Assembly (NCBI RefSeq): GCF_002258215.1
Contig: NZ_NEFY01000006.1
Coordinates: 124,001 to 188,000 of the forward strand
Source of the DNA: Marinobacter vinifirmus
GTDB lineage: Bacteria > Pseudomonadota > Gammaproteobacteria > Pseudomonadales > Oleiphilaceae
Reading direction: 5' to 3'
Length of the DNA stretch: 64,000 bases
Numbering within the stretch: position 1 is the stretch's first letter; each line of letters opens with the position of its first letter. The translations under genes and the position numbers were made by a program. The notes under the pieces were generated by a model that worked only from the letters and a program-made list of their open reading frames with translations, was not told where the DNA came from and made no database searches. Shown piece after piece: positions 25,147 to 36,413 of the stretch.

Positions 25147-26109
25147 ATGGCGGCATCTAGCCCCGGAAAACCAGGCGCAGCAAAGAAACCGGCCCGCGGC
25201 GACCAGGCCCTGAGTGAAGGCCCGGAGCGCATTCAGAAACTCCTGGCCCGTGCCGGTGCCGGATCACGCCGGGAAATCGAGGGCTGGATGGAGTCCGGCC
25301 GCCTGCTGGTCAACGGCCAGCCGGCGCAGCCCGGGCAGAAAGCCACCATTGACGACTCCTTCGAACTGGACGGCAAGGTTCTGGACGTAAGCTCGGCCGC
25401 CCAGGTGGTTCGCCGTGTGCTGATCTACAACAAGCCCGAAGGCGAAGTGACCAGCCGTAAAGATCCGGAAGGCCGCCCGACGGTATTTGACCGGCTGCCA
25501 CGGCTGAAAGATCAGCGCTGGATTTCGATTGGTCGCCTGGATATCAACACCACCGGACTGGTGCTGTTCACCACCGACGGCGAACTGGCCAACCGGCTGA
25601 TGCATCCGTCCCGCCAGATTGACCGTGAATACGCGGTGCGGGTGTTTGGCGAAGTAGACGACGCCATGCTGGAGCGCTTGCGGGAAGGTGTGTTGCTGGA
25701 AGATGGCATGGCCAAGTTCTCCGATATCGCGCCCGCTGGCGGCAGCGGCATGAACCGCTGGTTCCACGTAACCCTGCTGGAAGGACGCAATCGGGAAGTG
25801 CGCCGCCTGTGGGAATCTCAGGGTGTGCGGGTAAGCCGCCTGAAGCGTGTCCGTTACGGGCCGATCTTCCTGCCAAGCCGTCTGACCCTGGGCAAATGGG
25901 AAGAGCTGGACCAGAAAGCGGTCGATACCCTGAGTCGCACGGTCGACCTGGCACCGGTGAGCATTCCCCAGAAAACGCCTGGGGAACAGGCTGAACACGA
26001 TCGGAGACGCCGCAAGAGCCCGGGTAAATCGCTGCAGCGTGCCCGCAAAGGCAGCTGGCAGGTCTCTGATTCCGCCCCGGCCCGTCCCCAACGCAAACCT
26101 CGTAGCTGA
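25147..26109 (+). CDS. rluB: 23S rRNA pseudouridine synthase RluB
   Basis: It isomerises U2605 (E. coli numbering) of 23S rRNA. The 320 residues have an S4 RNA-binding domain (RIQKLLARAGAGSRREIEGW, about 28-47), then the RsuA-family catalytic domain with the Asp in GRLDINTTGLVLFTTDG (about 128-144) and the motif EGRNREVRRLWESQG. A basic low-complexity tail of about 60 residues follows. RluB rather than RluE/RsuA is preferred from this tail and from its place after scpB. AAGGATG precedes the ATG. Confidence 0.9.
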   Translation: MAASSPGKPGAAKKPARGDQALSEGPERIQKLLARAGAGSRREIEGWMESGRLLVNGQPAQPGQKATIDDSFELDGKVLDVSSAAQVVRRVLIYNKPEGEVTSRKDPEGRPTVFDRLPRLKDQRWISIGRLDINTTGLVLFTTDGELANRLMHPSRQIDREYAVRVFGEVDDAMLERLREGVLLEDGMAKFSDIAPAGGSGMNRWFHVTLLEGRNREVRRLWESQGVRVSRLKRVRYGPIFLPSRLTLGKWEELDQKAVDTLSRTVDLAPVSIPQKTPGEQAEHDRRRRKSPGKSLQRARKGSWQVSDSAPARPQRKPRS

Positions 26110-26236
26110 TCCCTCAACGGTCCCGCCCCTGTCTGCCGGCAATCAAAATGTCCGACAAGGGGGTGGGGCCGGCAAAAGCCTGTGATAAACTCCTGCGTTT
26201 GATTGTCCCGCGTTGGCAGAGGTGAGCATCAGGTCT

Positions 26237-26917
26237 ATGAGATTTCAGGCACCGGAAAGTCTTTCCGAACAGATCGCCCAGCATATTGGCCAGAGAATCG
26301 TTATCCGGGATCTCAAGCCCGGCGAGCGCATTCAGGAGCTCAAGGTAGCCGGAGAGCTGAACGTCAGCCGTGGCTCCGTGCGTGAGGCGCTGCTGATTCT
26401 CGAGCGCCGGCACCTGGTGGAAATCTACCCGCGCCGTGGTGCCGTGGTGTCTGACCTGACTCCGGCCTCTGTGAATGCCCTCTACGACATCTACATCGAC
26501 CTGCTGTGCATGCTCGGGCGCAAGGTACTGGAACGCTGGTCCGGCGACGAGCTTGGCGGCGTCATGAGCCAGGTGCGGGAGATGCAGGCAGTCATCGACG
26601 CCCTGAACTCCCAGGCGCCAGACGCCGCCGAACGGGTGATCGAGGCTGGTTTTGGCGTCATGCGCTACGCCTACAGCCTGGTTGAAAACCCGTTTCTGGA
26701 AGAAACCCTGGAAAACTTCCGGCCCGCCATCAGCCGTACCTACTACGTGGCGCTGGATCATTTCCGCAGTGAAATTGCCGAAACCGGTACCTTCTTCCGA
26801 AACCTGGCCGATGCGGCCGTCGCCGGCGATGCCGAGCGCCTAGAGAAGGTTATCCAGGACTTTGGTGAACACCAGCGCCAACAGGTACTGAGCATTCTCA
26901 CGGAGGAGAACGCCTGA
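26237..26917 (+). CDS. GntR family transcriptional regulator (FCD type)
   Basis: The 226 residues have an N-terminal GntR winged helix (SEQIAQHIGQRIVIRDLKPGERI; LNVSRGSVREALLILERRHLVEI) and a helical FCD-type effector domain. The ATG at 26237 gives the usual MxFQAPESL start. A GTG at 26222 and a TTG at 26213 are alternatives, and no strong ribosome site decides. The C-terminal domain lacks the His-rich metal-ligand pattern of most FCD regulators. The stop is one base before the smc ATG, so it is translated with smc; Pseudomonas also has a GntR gene directly upstream of smc. The effector and targets are unknown. Confidence 0.85.
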   Translation: MRFQAPESLSEQIAQHIGQRIVIRDLKPGERIQELKVAGELNVSRGSVREALLILERRHLVEIYPRRGAVVSDLTPASVNALYDIYIDLLCMLGRKVLERWSGDELGGVMSQVREMQAVIDALNSQAPDAAERVIEAGFGVMRYAYSLVENPFLEETLENFRPAISRTYYVALDHFRSEIAETGTFFRNLADAAVAGDAERLEKVIQDFGEHQRQQVLSILTEENA

Positions 26918-26918
26918 C

Positions 26919-29900
26919 ATGCGGCTCAAGTCCATTAAACTGGCCGGTTTCAAATCCTTTGTTGATCCAACCACCGTACCGTTCCCGTCGAATATGACGG
27001 CGGTAGTGGGGCCGAACGGTTGTGGCAAATCCAACATCATTGACGCCGTTCGCTGGGTAATGGGCGAGAGCTCCGCAAAGTACCTGCGGGGCGAATCCAT
27101 GACAGACGTTATCTTCAACGGCTCCAGCGCCCGCAAGCCGGTGGGGCAGGCTTCCATCGAACTGGTGTTTGATAACACCGAAGGTAAGGCGCCGGGCGAG
27201 TTCGTTAAATTCAACGAAATTTCGGTAAAACGACGGGTATCCCGGGAAGGCCAGTCCGAATACTTTCTCAATGGCTCCAAGTGCCGCCGTCGAGACATTA
27301 CAGACCTGTTTCTGGGCACCGGCCTGGGGCCGCGAAGCTACGCCATCATCGAACAGGGTATGATTTCCCGGTTGATCGAAGCCAAGCCGGAGGAATTGCG
27401 TGTCTACATCGAAGAAGCGGCCGGCATTTCCAAGTACAAGGAACGCCGCCGGGAAACCGAAAACCGCATCAAGCGTACCCAGGAAAACCTTGATCGCCTG
27501 ACCGACCTGCGGGAAGAACTGGGCCGGCAATTGCAGCACCTGGAGCGACAGGCGGCTGCAGCGGAAAAGTACAAAACCTACAAGCAGGAAGAGCGCCAGA
27601 AAAAAGCGGAACTTACCGTACTGCGCTGGAAGGCCCTGGATAACGACCTGCAAACCTCGCGTGGCAAGATCCGCGATACCGAGCTGGAGCTTGAAAAACT
27701 CCTGACCGAGCGGGTGAACCTGGAAACCTCCCTGGAATCCCTGCGGGAAGCCCACCACGAACGCACCGAACACTTTAACCGAGCCCAGGCCCGCTACTAC
27801 GAAGCCGGCGCGGATATTGCCCGTATTGAGCAGAGCATCGAACACCAACGGGAACGCAGCCGCCAGACCGCTGCCGAGCTGGACCAGGCCATGGCCAACC
27901 AGCGGGAACTGGCCCGGGAGCTGGAACAGGACGAAGACAAGCTGGCGGGCATCCAGGAAGAACTGGATATGCTGGAGCCCGAGCAGGAGAGCCTGGCCAT
28001 CCGGGCCGAGGAATCCGGCGAGAAGCTCCAGCAGGCCGAGGATGCCATGAGCGACTGGCAGCATCGCTGGGATGAATTCAGTACCCGATCCGCCGACGCT
28101 CGCCGCCAGGCAGAACTTGCCCAGTCCCGCATCCGTTCGCTGGAAGACGCCATCGAGCAGCTGCGCAACCGCAAACAGAAACTTCACGACGAAAACGAAC
28201 TGCTGGAAGGCCAGCTGGACCGGGCAGAGCTGGAAGACCTGCTGGAACAGCAGGAAACCCTGGAGCTCCAGCGGGAAGAAGCGCAGGAGCGTATTCAGTC
28301 TCTGCAGGATGACGTTTATAACGCCCGCCAGAAACTCCGCGATGCCGAACAGCAGGTACAGGAGCATCGCCAGCGGGTGCAAAGCCTGCGGGCTTCCCTG
28401 GAGTCCCAGCAATCCCTGCTGGACGAACAGATGGGCAGCCAGGACGATGCGCTGCAACAATGGCTTTCAGATAACGGCCTTTCCGATGCGCCCCGGCTGG
28501 CGACCCGCCTGGCGATCGAAGACGGCTGGGAGTTTGCGGTTGAGCAGGTAATAGGCCGGTTCACCCAGGGCCTTTCGTTGCCCGGCTTTGATCAGCTGAC
28601 GGGCGCGCTGGAACAGGCTCCCAGAGGCCTGGCGGTCGTTTCGGAAAATGGAAATGGCAGCCCGGAAAGCTCCGGGCTTGCCGCCAAGGTATCTGGCGTC
28701 CCGGCGCTGGATGCCATGCTGGCAAACATTGATGTGGCGGAATCTGCCGCTGACGCACTCGCGCGCCGTGAGCAACTGGCGCCGGCCGCCAGCCTGATTA
28801 CCCGTGAAGGGATCTGGGTTGCCCGGGACTGGGTACTGATGCCGGACTCCGACGCCGGCCAGGTGGGCGTGATCGAGCGCCAGAAAAAGGTCACCGAGCT
28901 TGAAGCCTTGCTGGCGGAAGCCGAAGAACAGCTTGAAGCTGCTAATGAACAACTGGAACTTTTGCAGGAGCAGGGCGAACGGGCAGAGACCGCCCGGGAA
29001 GAAGCCCAGGCCAGAATCAGCGAAACCGAGCGCGATCTGGCAGCGCTGGCATCCCGCGCCAGCGGCCTGAAAGCCCGGGCAGAGCAGATTGATGCCCGGC
29101 TGTCCCGCATTCGCGACGATATTGAAGAAGTGACCGCGAGCCTGGAAGGCCAGCAGGAAAGTCTGCTGGAAGCCCGGGAGGAATGGGATATTGCGCTGGC
29201 CTCCAGCGAAGACTCCGATGAAGAAAAAGAACGCCTGCTGGAACAGCGGGATAGCCTTAGGGAGAACCTTGACCGCCTGCGCCAGGATGCCCGCCACGAT
29301 CGTGACCACACCCACCAGCTGCAGCTGCAACTGCAGACCCTGCAAAGCCAGCGTGACGGCCTGAAACAGACCATCGACCGGATGCAGCTCCAGAAAGAGC
29401 GCCTGGAAGAGCGGCTGGACGTGCTCCGGGAGGCCCGGGAAACCGCCGAAGAGCCTGTGGAAGACCTGCAAATGCAACTCGAAGGCCTGCTGGAGCGGCG
29501 GCTGGCGGAAGAAGAAAAGCTGGGTGCCGCCCGGGATGCCCTGGAAGATATTGACAGGGAAGTGCGGGATCGGGAGCAGGGCCGCAGCCGTACCGAACAC
29601 GTGGTGCAGGACGTCCGTGCACAGCTCGAAAAGCTAAAGATGGAATCCCAGGCGCTGGAGATTCGCGCTGGAAATTATATTGAACAACTCAGAGAGTTAG
29701 ACGTTAAACTTCAGGTGGTACTTGAGCAATTGCCAGAGGACGCCGAGGAAAAAGTCTGGGCCGAAGAGCTGGAAAAGATCGGCAATCGCATCCAGCGGCT
29801 CGGGGCCATCAACCTGGCTGCCATCGAGGAGTATCAGGTTCAGGGTGAGCGCAAGAACTACCTGGATGAGCAGCACAATGATCTGATGGAAGCGCTGGAA

Positions 29901-30413
29901 ACCCTGGATAATGCGATCCGCAAGATCGACCGGGAAACCCGTCAGCGTTTCAAGGAAACTTTTGACCAGGTGAACGGTGGCTTGCAGGCGTTGTTCCCGA
30001 AAGTGTTCGGGGGAGGTAATGCCTACCTGGAGCTGACCGGGGAAGACCTCCTGGAAACCGGCGTCGCCATCATGGCCCGGCCCCCGGGCAAGAAGAACAG
30101 TACCATTCACCTGTTGTCCGGTGGTGAAAAGGCCCTGACGGCCATTGCCCTGGTATTTTCCATTTTCCAGCTCAACCCGGCGCCTTTCTGTATGCTGGAT
30201 GAGGTCGATGCCCCGCTGGATGATGCCAACGTTGGCCGGTATGCCAATATGGTCAAAGAGATGTCCAAACAGGTACAGTTCATCTACATTACCCATAACA
30301 AGATCGCCATGGAGCTGGCTGACCAGTTGATGGGGGTGACCATGCACGAACCGGGCTGTTCGCGACTGGTATCGGTAGACGTAGACGAGGCAGCGGCCCT
30401 GGCCGAAGCCTGA
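26919..30413 (+). CDS. smc: Chromosome partition protein SMC
   Basis: This is the ATPase arm of the SMC-ScpAB condensin. The 1164 residues open MRLKSIKLAGFKSFVDPTTV. Walker A is GPNGCGKSN (about 32-40) and the QG-box is AIIEQGMISRLIEAKPEELR. Two long coiled coils (about 170-500 and 660-1000) flank a hinge around 510-650. The C-terminal head has the signature LLSGGEKALTA and Walker B FCMLDEVDAPLDD. The length and order are those of a complete bacterial SMC. It is coupled to the GntR gene, and zipA follows. Confidence 0.97.
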   Translation: MRLKSIKLAGFKSFVDPTTVPFPSNMTAVVGPNGCGKSNIIDAVRWVMGESSAKYLRGESMTDVIFNGSSARKPVGQASIELVFDNTEGKAPGEFVKFNEISVKRRVSREGQSEYFLNGSKCRRRDITDLFLGTGLGPRSYAIIEQGMISRLIEAKPEELRVYIEEAAGISKYKERRRETENRIKRTQENLDRLTDLREELGRQLQHLERQAAAAEKYKTYKQEERQKKAELTVLRWKALDNDLQTSRGKIRDTELELEKLLTERVNLETSLESLREAHHERTEHFNRAQARYYEAGADIARIEQSIEHQRERSRQTAAELDQAMANQRELARELEQDEDKLAGIQEELDMLEPEQESLAIRAEESGEKLQQAEDAMSDWQHRWDEFSTRSADARRQAELAQSRIRSLEDAIEQLRNRKQKLHDENELLEGQLDRAELEDLLEQQETLELQREEAQERIQSLQDDVYNARQKLRDAEQQVQEHRQRVQSLRASLESQQSLLDEQMGSQDDALQQWLSDNGLSDAPRLATRLAIEDGWEFAVEQVIGRFTQGLSLPGFDQLTGALEQAPRGLAVVSENGNGSPESSGLAAKVSGVPALDAMLANIDVAESAADALARREQLAPAASLITREGIWVARDWVLMPDSDAGQVGVIERQKKVTELEALLAEAEEQLEAANEQLELLQEQGERAETAREEAQARISETERDLAALASRASGLKARAEQIDARLSRIRDDIEEVTASLEGQQESLLEAREEWDIALASSEDSDEEKERLLEQRDSLRENLDRLRQDARHDRDHTHQLQLQLQTLQSQRDGLKQTIDRMQLQKERLEERLDVLREARETAEEPVEDLQMQLEGLLERRLAEEEKLGAARDALEDIDREVRDREQGRSRTEHVVQDVRAQLEKLKMESQALEIRAGNYIEQLRELDVKLQVVLEQLPEDAEEKVWAEELEKIGNRIQRLGAINLAAIEEYQVQGERKNYLDEQHNDLMEALETLDNAIRKIDRETRQRFKETFDQVNGGLQALFPKVFGGGNAYLELTGEDLLETGVAIMARPPGKKNSTIHLLSGGEKALTAIALVFSIFQLNPAPFCMLDEVDAPLDDANVGRYANMVKEMSKQVQFIYITHNKIAMELADQLMGVTMHEPGCSRLVSVDVDEAAALAEA

Positions 30414-30415
30414 CG

Positions 30416-30438
30416 GGTTGGCGAAAAAGCCGCCAACC
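30416..30438 (+). terminator. Hairpin after smc
   Basis: Stem GGTTGGC (30416-30422) / GCCAACC (30432-30438) starts two bases after the smc stop. It has no T-run, so it may attenuate rather than end transcription. Confidence 0.4.
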
Positions 30439-30534
30439 ATGACAATAACGCCATCTGGGCCCGGTGTGCGTTGTATTCATTACGGGCTTTTCTTAGAGTA
30501 GCAACGTTCCGAACTGCAAACAGGACAGCAGCTT

Positions 30535-31533
30535 ATGTCACTTAGGGAATGGTTAATCGCCATAGGTACCCTGGTAATTATTGTAATCGTGGTCGACGGT
30601 ATCCGTCGCATGCATCGAGCCCGCAAGGAATCCATGGCGATTTCTTCTGGCATGGGTGCCGATGAACTTAAAGAGTCCCCGCTGGATGACGAATACAACC
30701 CGGAACTGCCGAATGGCGGAGCCCGCATAGTTTCCCGGGGTAACCTGGAAGAGCGGGGCTATGTCACCTGCGACACCTCCGAACCGGACGGTTATGACGA
30801 TGACGTGGAACCTGAAACAGGCTGGGGTGCCATTGATGATGAGCCCGAAGAACCTGTTCAGACACGTGTGCAGTCCCGGCCGGAACAGCCCCGGGAGTTT
30901 GCGGAGCCGGAGCCGATGGTTGAGCCGGAGCCCGAACCTGAACCCGCTCCTGAGCCACAACCGGAAGTGCGCCAGCCGTCACGGCCGGTTAAGGAGCAGG
31001 AGCCTCCGGTTGTCACCTCCGAGGTGGAAGAAGATACCGCTCGCCGGGACCCTGTGAAACCCCGTGGTAATCAGCCGCTGGCCGGCGCCAACCGCCCGGA
31101 AGCCCGCGAAGTACTGGTCATCAACGTGTTGTCCCGCAGTGGCGAGGAATTTTCGGGCCCGGTCCTGAAAAAGCTGTTTGAAGCCTGTGGCCTGGAGCAC
31201 GGCGACATCGATATTTACCATCGCCACGAAGGCTCCGATACCACCACGCCGGTGCAGTTCAGTGTGGCGAACGCGGTAGAGCCGGGTACCTTCCGGCCGC
31301 AGGACATGCCCGGGATGAAAACGCCGGGTATCAGCTTTTTCATGAGCCTGCCCGGGCCGTCAAATGCCATGCAGGCATTCGAATTCATGCTGGAAACTGC
31401 CCAGACGGTGGTCCGCAACATGGGTGGCGAGCTGAAAGACGAGCGCCGCAGTGTGATGACACCGCAAACCATCGAGCATTGCCGCCAGCGCATCCGTGAA
31501 TTCGAGCGTAAACAACGTTCCCATCGGGCCTAA
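30535..31533 (+). CDS. zipA: Cell division protein ZipA
   Basis: ZipA tethers FtsZ to the inner membrane at mid-cell. The 332 residues have the typical order: one N-terminal membrane helix (about 3-22, LREWLIAIGTLVIIVIVVDG) followed by basic residues, then a long Pro/Glu-rich unstructured linker (about 100-180). The C-terminal FtsZ-binding domain (from about 195) contains VLVINVLSRSGEEFSG and GISFFMSLPGPSNAMQAFE. It lies between smc and ligA, as in Pseudomonas, with ligA 24 bases downstream. Confidence 0.96.
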   Translation: MSLREWLIAIGTLVIIVIVVDGIRRMHRARKESMAISSGMGADELKESPLDDEYNPELPNGGARIVSRGNLEERGYVTCDTSEPDGYDDDVEPETGWGAIDDEPEEPVQTRVQSRPEQPREFAEPEPMVEPEPEPEPAPEPQPEVRQPSRPVKEQEPPVVTSEVEEDTARRDPVKPRGNQPLAGANRPEAREVLVINVLSRSGEEFSGPVLKKLFEACGLEHGDIDIYHRHEGSDTTTPVQFSVANAVEPGTFRPQDMPGMKTPGISFFMSLPGPSNAMQAFEFMLETAQTVVRNMGGELKDERRSVMTPQTIEHCRQRIREFERKQRSHRA

Positions 31534-33594
<2,061 letters not shown>

Positions 33595-33744
33595 AGACCG
33601 CTGGCCGGTGAATCTGAGAACTCGCGCAGATCCCCCGGAGAACAAATTGGCTACCATGGCGTTGACCTGTAACGGTGTGTAAACCGGTTGGCTGTACGCA
33701 ACCGGACACCGCCATAACAACAACGTCTTGAAACGGATTTTTGC

Positions 33745-36384
33745 ATGCGCGCCGATTTGTTCTCCCGCACTTTTTCGACGGGCCGGCTTGCGGGCCTGGC
33801 TCTGGTTGCCCTGGCCGCGGCCGGCTGTAAAACCGAAAAGGATCCGGACGACCCCACATTGCTGGGCGCACCGCCTACCACGGCATACATCGGCGTTGAG
33901 TACTACTACAACTGGGGTGCCTACGGCGGCGAAGGCATCCTCGATTATTCCCTCACCAATGCACCGGCCTGGCTGGCCCTGGAAGATACCAGCAACAAGG
34001 CCCGGCAGGGCGTCATCATGCGCGGTGTGCCGGGGCTGACCGGCGGCGAGCGCGGCCTGGACGACCTTGGCAAAACTGAAGATATCGATATCGTGACCAC
34101 TGATGGTCGCATGGCCGGGTTCCAGCCGTTTGATATCGAAGTGAAGCACAACCTGGTTTCAGTGGAGGCGCCGGAGTTTACCGAAGGTGAATCACCGGAG
34201 ATCAGTGCTCCCAGGGGTGAACACTGTGCATTGCCGGAGCTTGAGCCGGAAGGCGCCCACAGTGTTTCCGAAACGGCTGCCCAGCCAACCCGCCGGGTGT
34301 ATGCCAAAGTCCGGCTTGAACGGCCATCTGTTACCCGAGTTTCCATTGCCTTCCAGCTGGAGTCGGATTTCACCTGTGAAGATCCCGTTGGAGCTATTTC
34401 CCGGGAATGCCATTCCGCCGACAGCAATATGGGCCGCGCGATTATCGGGCAGGACATTGTGGCTCTTGGCAGCGGCTCGGACCACCCGGTTGATGAAGAG
34501 GGCAATGAGCTGGGCTATGTAACGTACCAGGAAGGCCCCGAAGGCTTCTACGACCGGGGTGTCGTTACCCTGGAGCCTGGTGTCAGTGAATGCTATATCC
34601 CGCTGGAAGTGATTGATGACAAGGTGGCGGAACCCACCGAGCAGGCTCGACTGGCCCTGACGGAGGTTCGCGAGGGCCTGGCGTCTCTTGGCAATAATAA
34701 CGCCGGTATCAGCACCAACCTGGCCATTGCCGATAACGAACCGATGGTTGCCCTGCGAACCCTGAACGGCGGCACCAGGGACACGCTGAATGTTGACCCG
34801 GAGGTGACCGATGTAACCTCTGCGGGTTACAACGAGGAGCAGGTTTACGCTGCCATCCTGACTGGCGAGCGGGAAGGGCAGGTAAATGTAAAACTGACGG
34901 TTAGCGAACAGGGTTCTACCGTCGGAACCGGAGATTTTGTGATTGTCCAGGCCCCCGAGACTCTTCAGGGCCTTACGCTGGATCCTGAGCCCGGGACTAA
35001 TGAACTGGTGTTCCCGGCAGGCGTGAACGAGGTGCAGTTCAGTATTACCGCGAAGGACTACGCAGACACCGCCGAAAGCCTGCATGACCGCCTCGCGATC
35101 CTGGTTGTTGATGTTAAGGGTCAGGCCGGCCTCGAGAACTTTGCCCGGGGCGAGAGCGACGAGCTGATGACCCTGAGCTTTAACCGACAGATAACGCCGT
35201 TGACCTGGACGGATGGATTTGTGCCCACAGACATGGCCACTGGCTCGCAAGGTGAACTGTATGTGGCGGGTCGTGGCTCCGATGATGTATTGCAGGTGCG
35301 GATCTACGACCAGAAAGGCGCGCAGTCGGGCTCCACGCTTGAATTGAATGCCGGCGCAACGGCAGCGGCCACGGAGGTGTACCTGGCCCTGGGTAAGCGA
35401 ACCGAGCGGGTTGACGGTCGCAGTACAACCTACGAAGAGTTGGTGGTGGCTTATTCTGACGCTGGTCAGGCTGTTGTGGAGTTATACCGCAAAGACGGGG
35501 ACACCGGTGCCTACGGACCGGTATTCGACAAATACAGGCTGGCGTTTGGCTCCTCCGGTAACGATGCCGTCAAACGAGTGGGCTATCAGGGCACCAATGG
35601 CGACCTGGTGGTTGCCGGTGAATCCGACGGCGCCTGGGGTGGACAGAGCAATTCCGGTGGCATCGACACCTTCCTGGCAGTGGTTGAAACCATCGGTGAG
35701 GAACTCAAGCTTAAGGAAGTCCACCAGGAAGGCTCAACCGGCAATGACAGGGTAGCCGGCGCCAGCACCGAGTTCTCAACTCCTATGCTGTTTGGCTATG
35801 CGCCCGGCGTGGTTGATGGCAACGGTGCTGTGGGTCCGTTCTTCTATTCGGGCACGGCAGACGGCGCGGTATACGGTATTGGTGGTGATGCCTCGGAACA
35901 ACTCCGCCACGGCTTGTATGCAAACAGTACCGCATGGCTGATCGGTGACGGCCCCTGGAGCTACAGTCTGGTTGAAGTGGAAGAGGGCGATAACGAGCTG
36001 GAGCGTACAACAGGTGCAACGGCCGGGTTTGTGCTGGGCTTTACCAGCACCGGTGTGCCCAAGGCTGCGTTCACCATTGCCTCCGTTGCAGATGCTGCTG
36101 TGAACTCCCTGGACAAGGGCGTCGCACTGGCAAGTGATGTGATTGCTGCCGGAACGCTGGATGGAGGTCAGGGCCTGTTGGCACGGGTGACCACCCAGGA
36201 GGATCCGGAGCTTTATCAGAGCTGGCAAAAAGCACTGGCGGAGCCGGGTGTGCAGTTCCTGGGCCTCGGCAACTACCGGGATTATGAGATTGTGGCGCTG
36301 GTGGATTCCAATGCCGGACACCAGGTTCTTCTGTTCAGCCCGGAAGGCCGGTTGCTGACACCCGCTACAACGGACAATCCCTGA
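33745..36384 (+). CDS. Large lipoprotein with Calx-beta domain
   Basis: This is an 879-residue protein of unknown role. The N-terminus has a lipobox LAAAGC (Cys28), so it is probably lipid-anchored; the residues after Cys (KTEKDPDD) do not include Asp at +2, which would favour the outer membrane. Next is a putative Ig/cadherin-like domain (about 45-135). A Calx-beta-type domain follows (about 190-330, with VVTLEPGVSECYIPLEVIDDKVAEPTEQARLALTEV), and then a beta-rich C-terminal half of repeated strands (GDLVVAGESDGAWGG; GSTGNDRVAG) like SBBP or beta-propeller repeats. It is flanked by ligA and the convergent mnmC and appears monocistronic. Confidence 0.75.
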   Translation: MRADLFSRTFSTGRLAGLALVALAAAGCKTEKDPDDPTLLGAPPTTAYIGVEYYYNWGAYGGEGILDYSLTNAPAWLALEDTSNKARQGVIMRGVPGLTGGERGLDDLGKTEDIDIVTTDGRMAGFQPFDIEVKHNLVSVEAPEFTEGESPEISAPRGEHCALPELEPEGAHSVSETAAQPTRRVYAKVRLERPSVTRVSIAFQLESDFTCEDPVGAISRECHSADSNMGRAIIGQDIVALGSGSDHPVDEEGNELGYVTYQEGPEGFYDRGVVTLEPGVSECYIPLEVIDDKVAEPTEQARLALTEVREGLASLGNNNAGISTNLAIADNEPMVALRTLNGGTRDTLNVDPEVTDVTSAGYNEEQVYAAILTGEREGQVNVKLTVSEQGSTVGTGDFVIVQAPETLQGLTLDPEPGTNELVFPAGVNEVQFSITAKDYADTAESLHDRLAILVVDVKGQAGLENFARGESDELMTLSFNRQITPLTWTDGFVPTDMATGSQGELYVAGRGSDDVLQVRIYDQKGAQSGSTLELNAGATAAATEVYLALGKRTERVDGRSTTYEELVVAYSDAGQAVVELYRKDGDTGAYGPVFDKYRLAFGSSGNDAVKRVGYQGTNGDLVVAGESDGAWGGQSNSGGIDTFLAVVETIGEELKLKEVHQEGSTGNDRVAGASTEFSTPMLFGYAPGVVDGNGAVGPFFYSGTADGAVYGIGGDASEQLRHGLYANSTAWLIGDGPWSYSLVEVEEGDNELERTTGATAGFVLGFTSTGVPKAAFTIASVADAAVNSLDKGVALASDVIAAGTLDGGQGLLARVTTQEDPELYQSWQKALAEPGVQFLGLGNYRDYEIVALVDSNAGHQVLLFSPEGRLLTPATTDNP

Positions 36385-36388
36385 AGGG

Positions 36389-36413
36389 TGCCGGAATGAC
36401 CCTGAGCCGGCAC
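36389..36413. terminator. Hairpin between convergent genes
   Basis: Stem GTGCCGG (36389-36395) / CCGGCAC (36407-36413) fills the short gap between the lipoprotein gene and mnmC. There is no T-tract. Confidence 0.4.
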
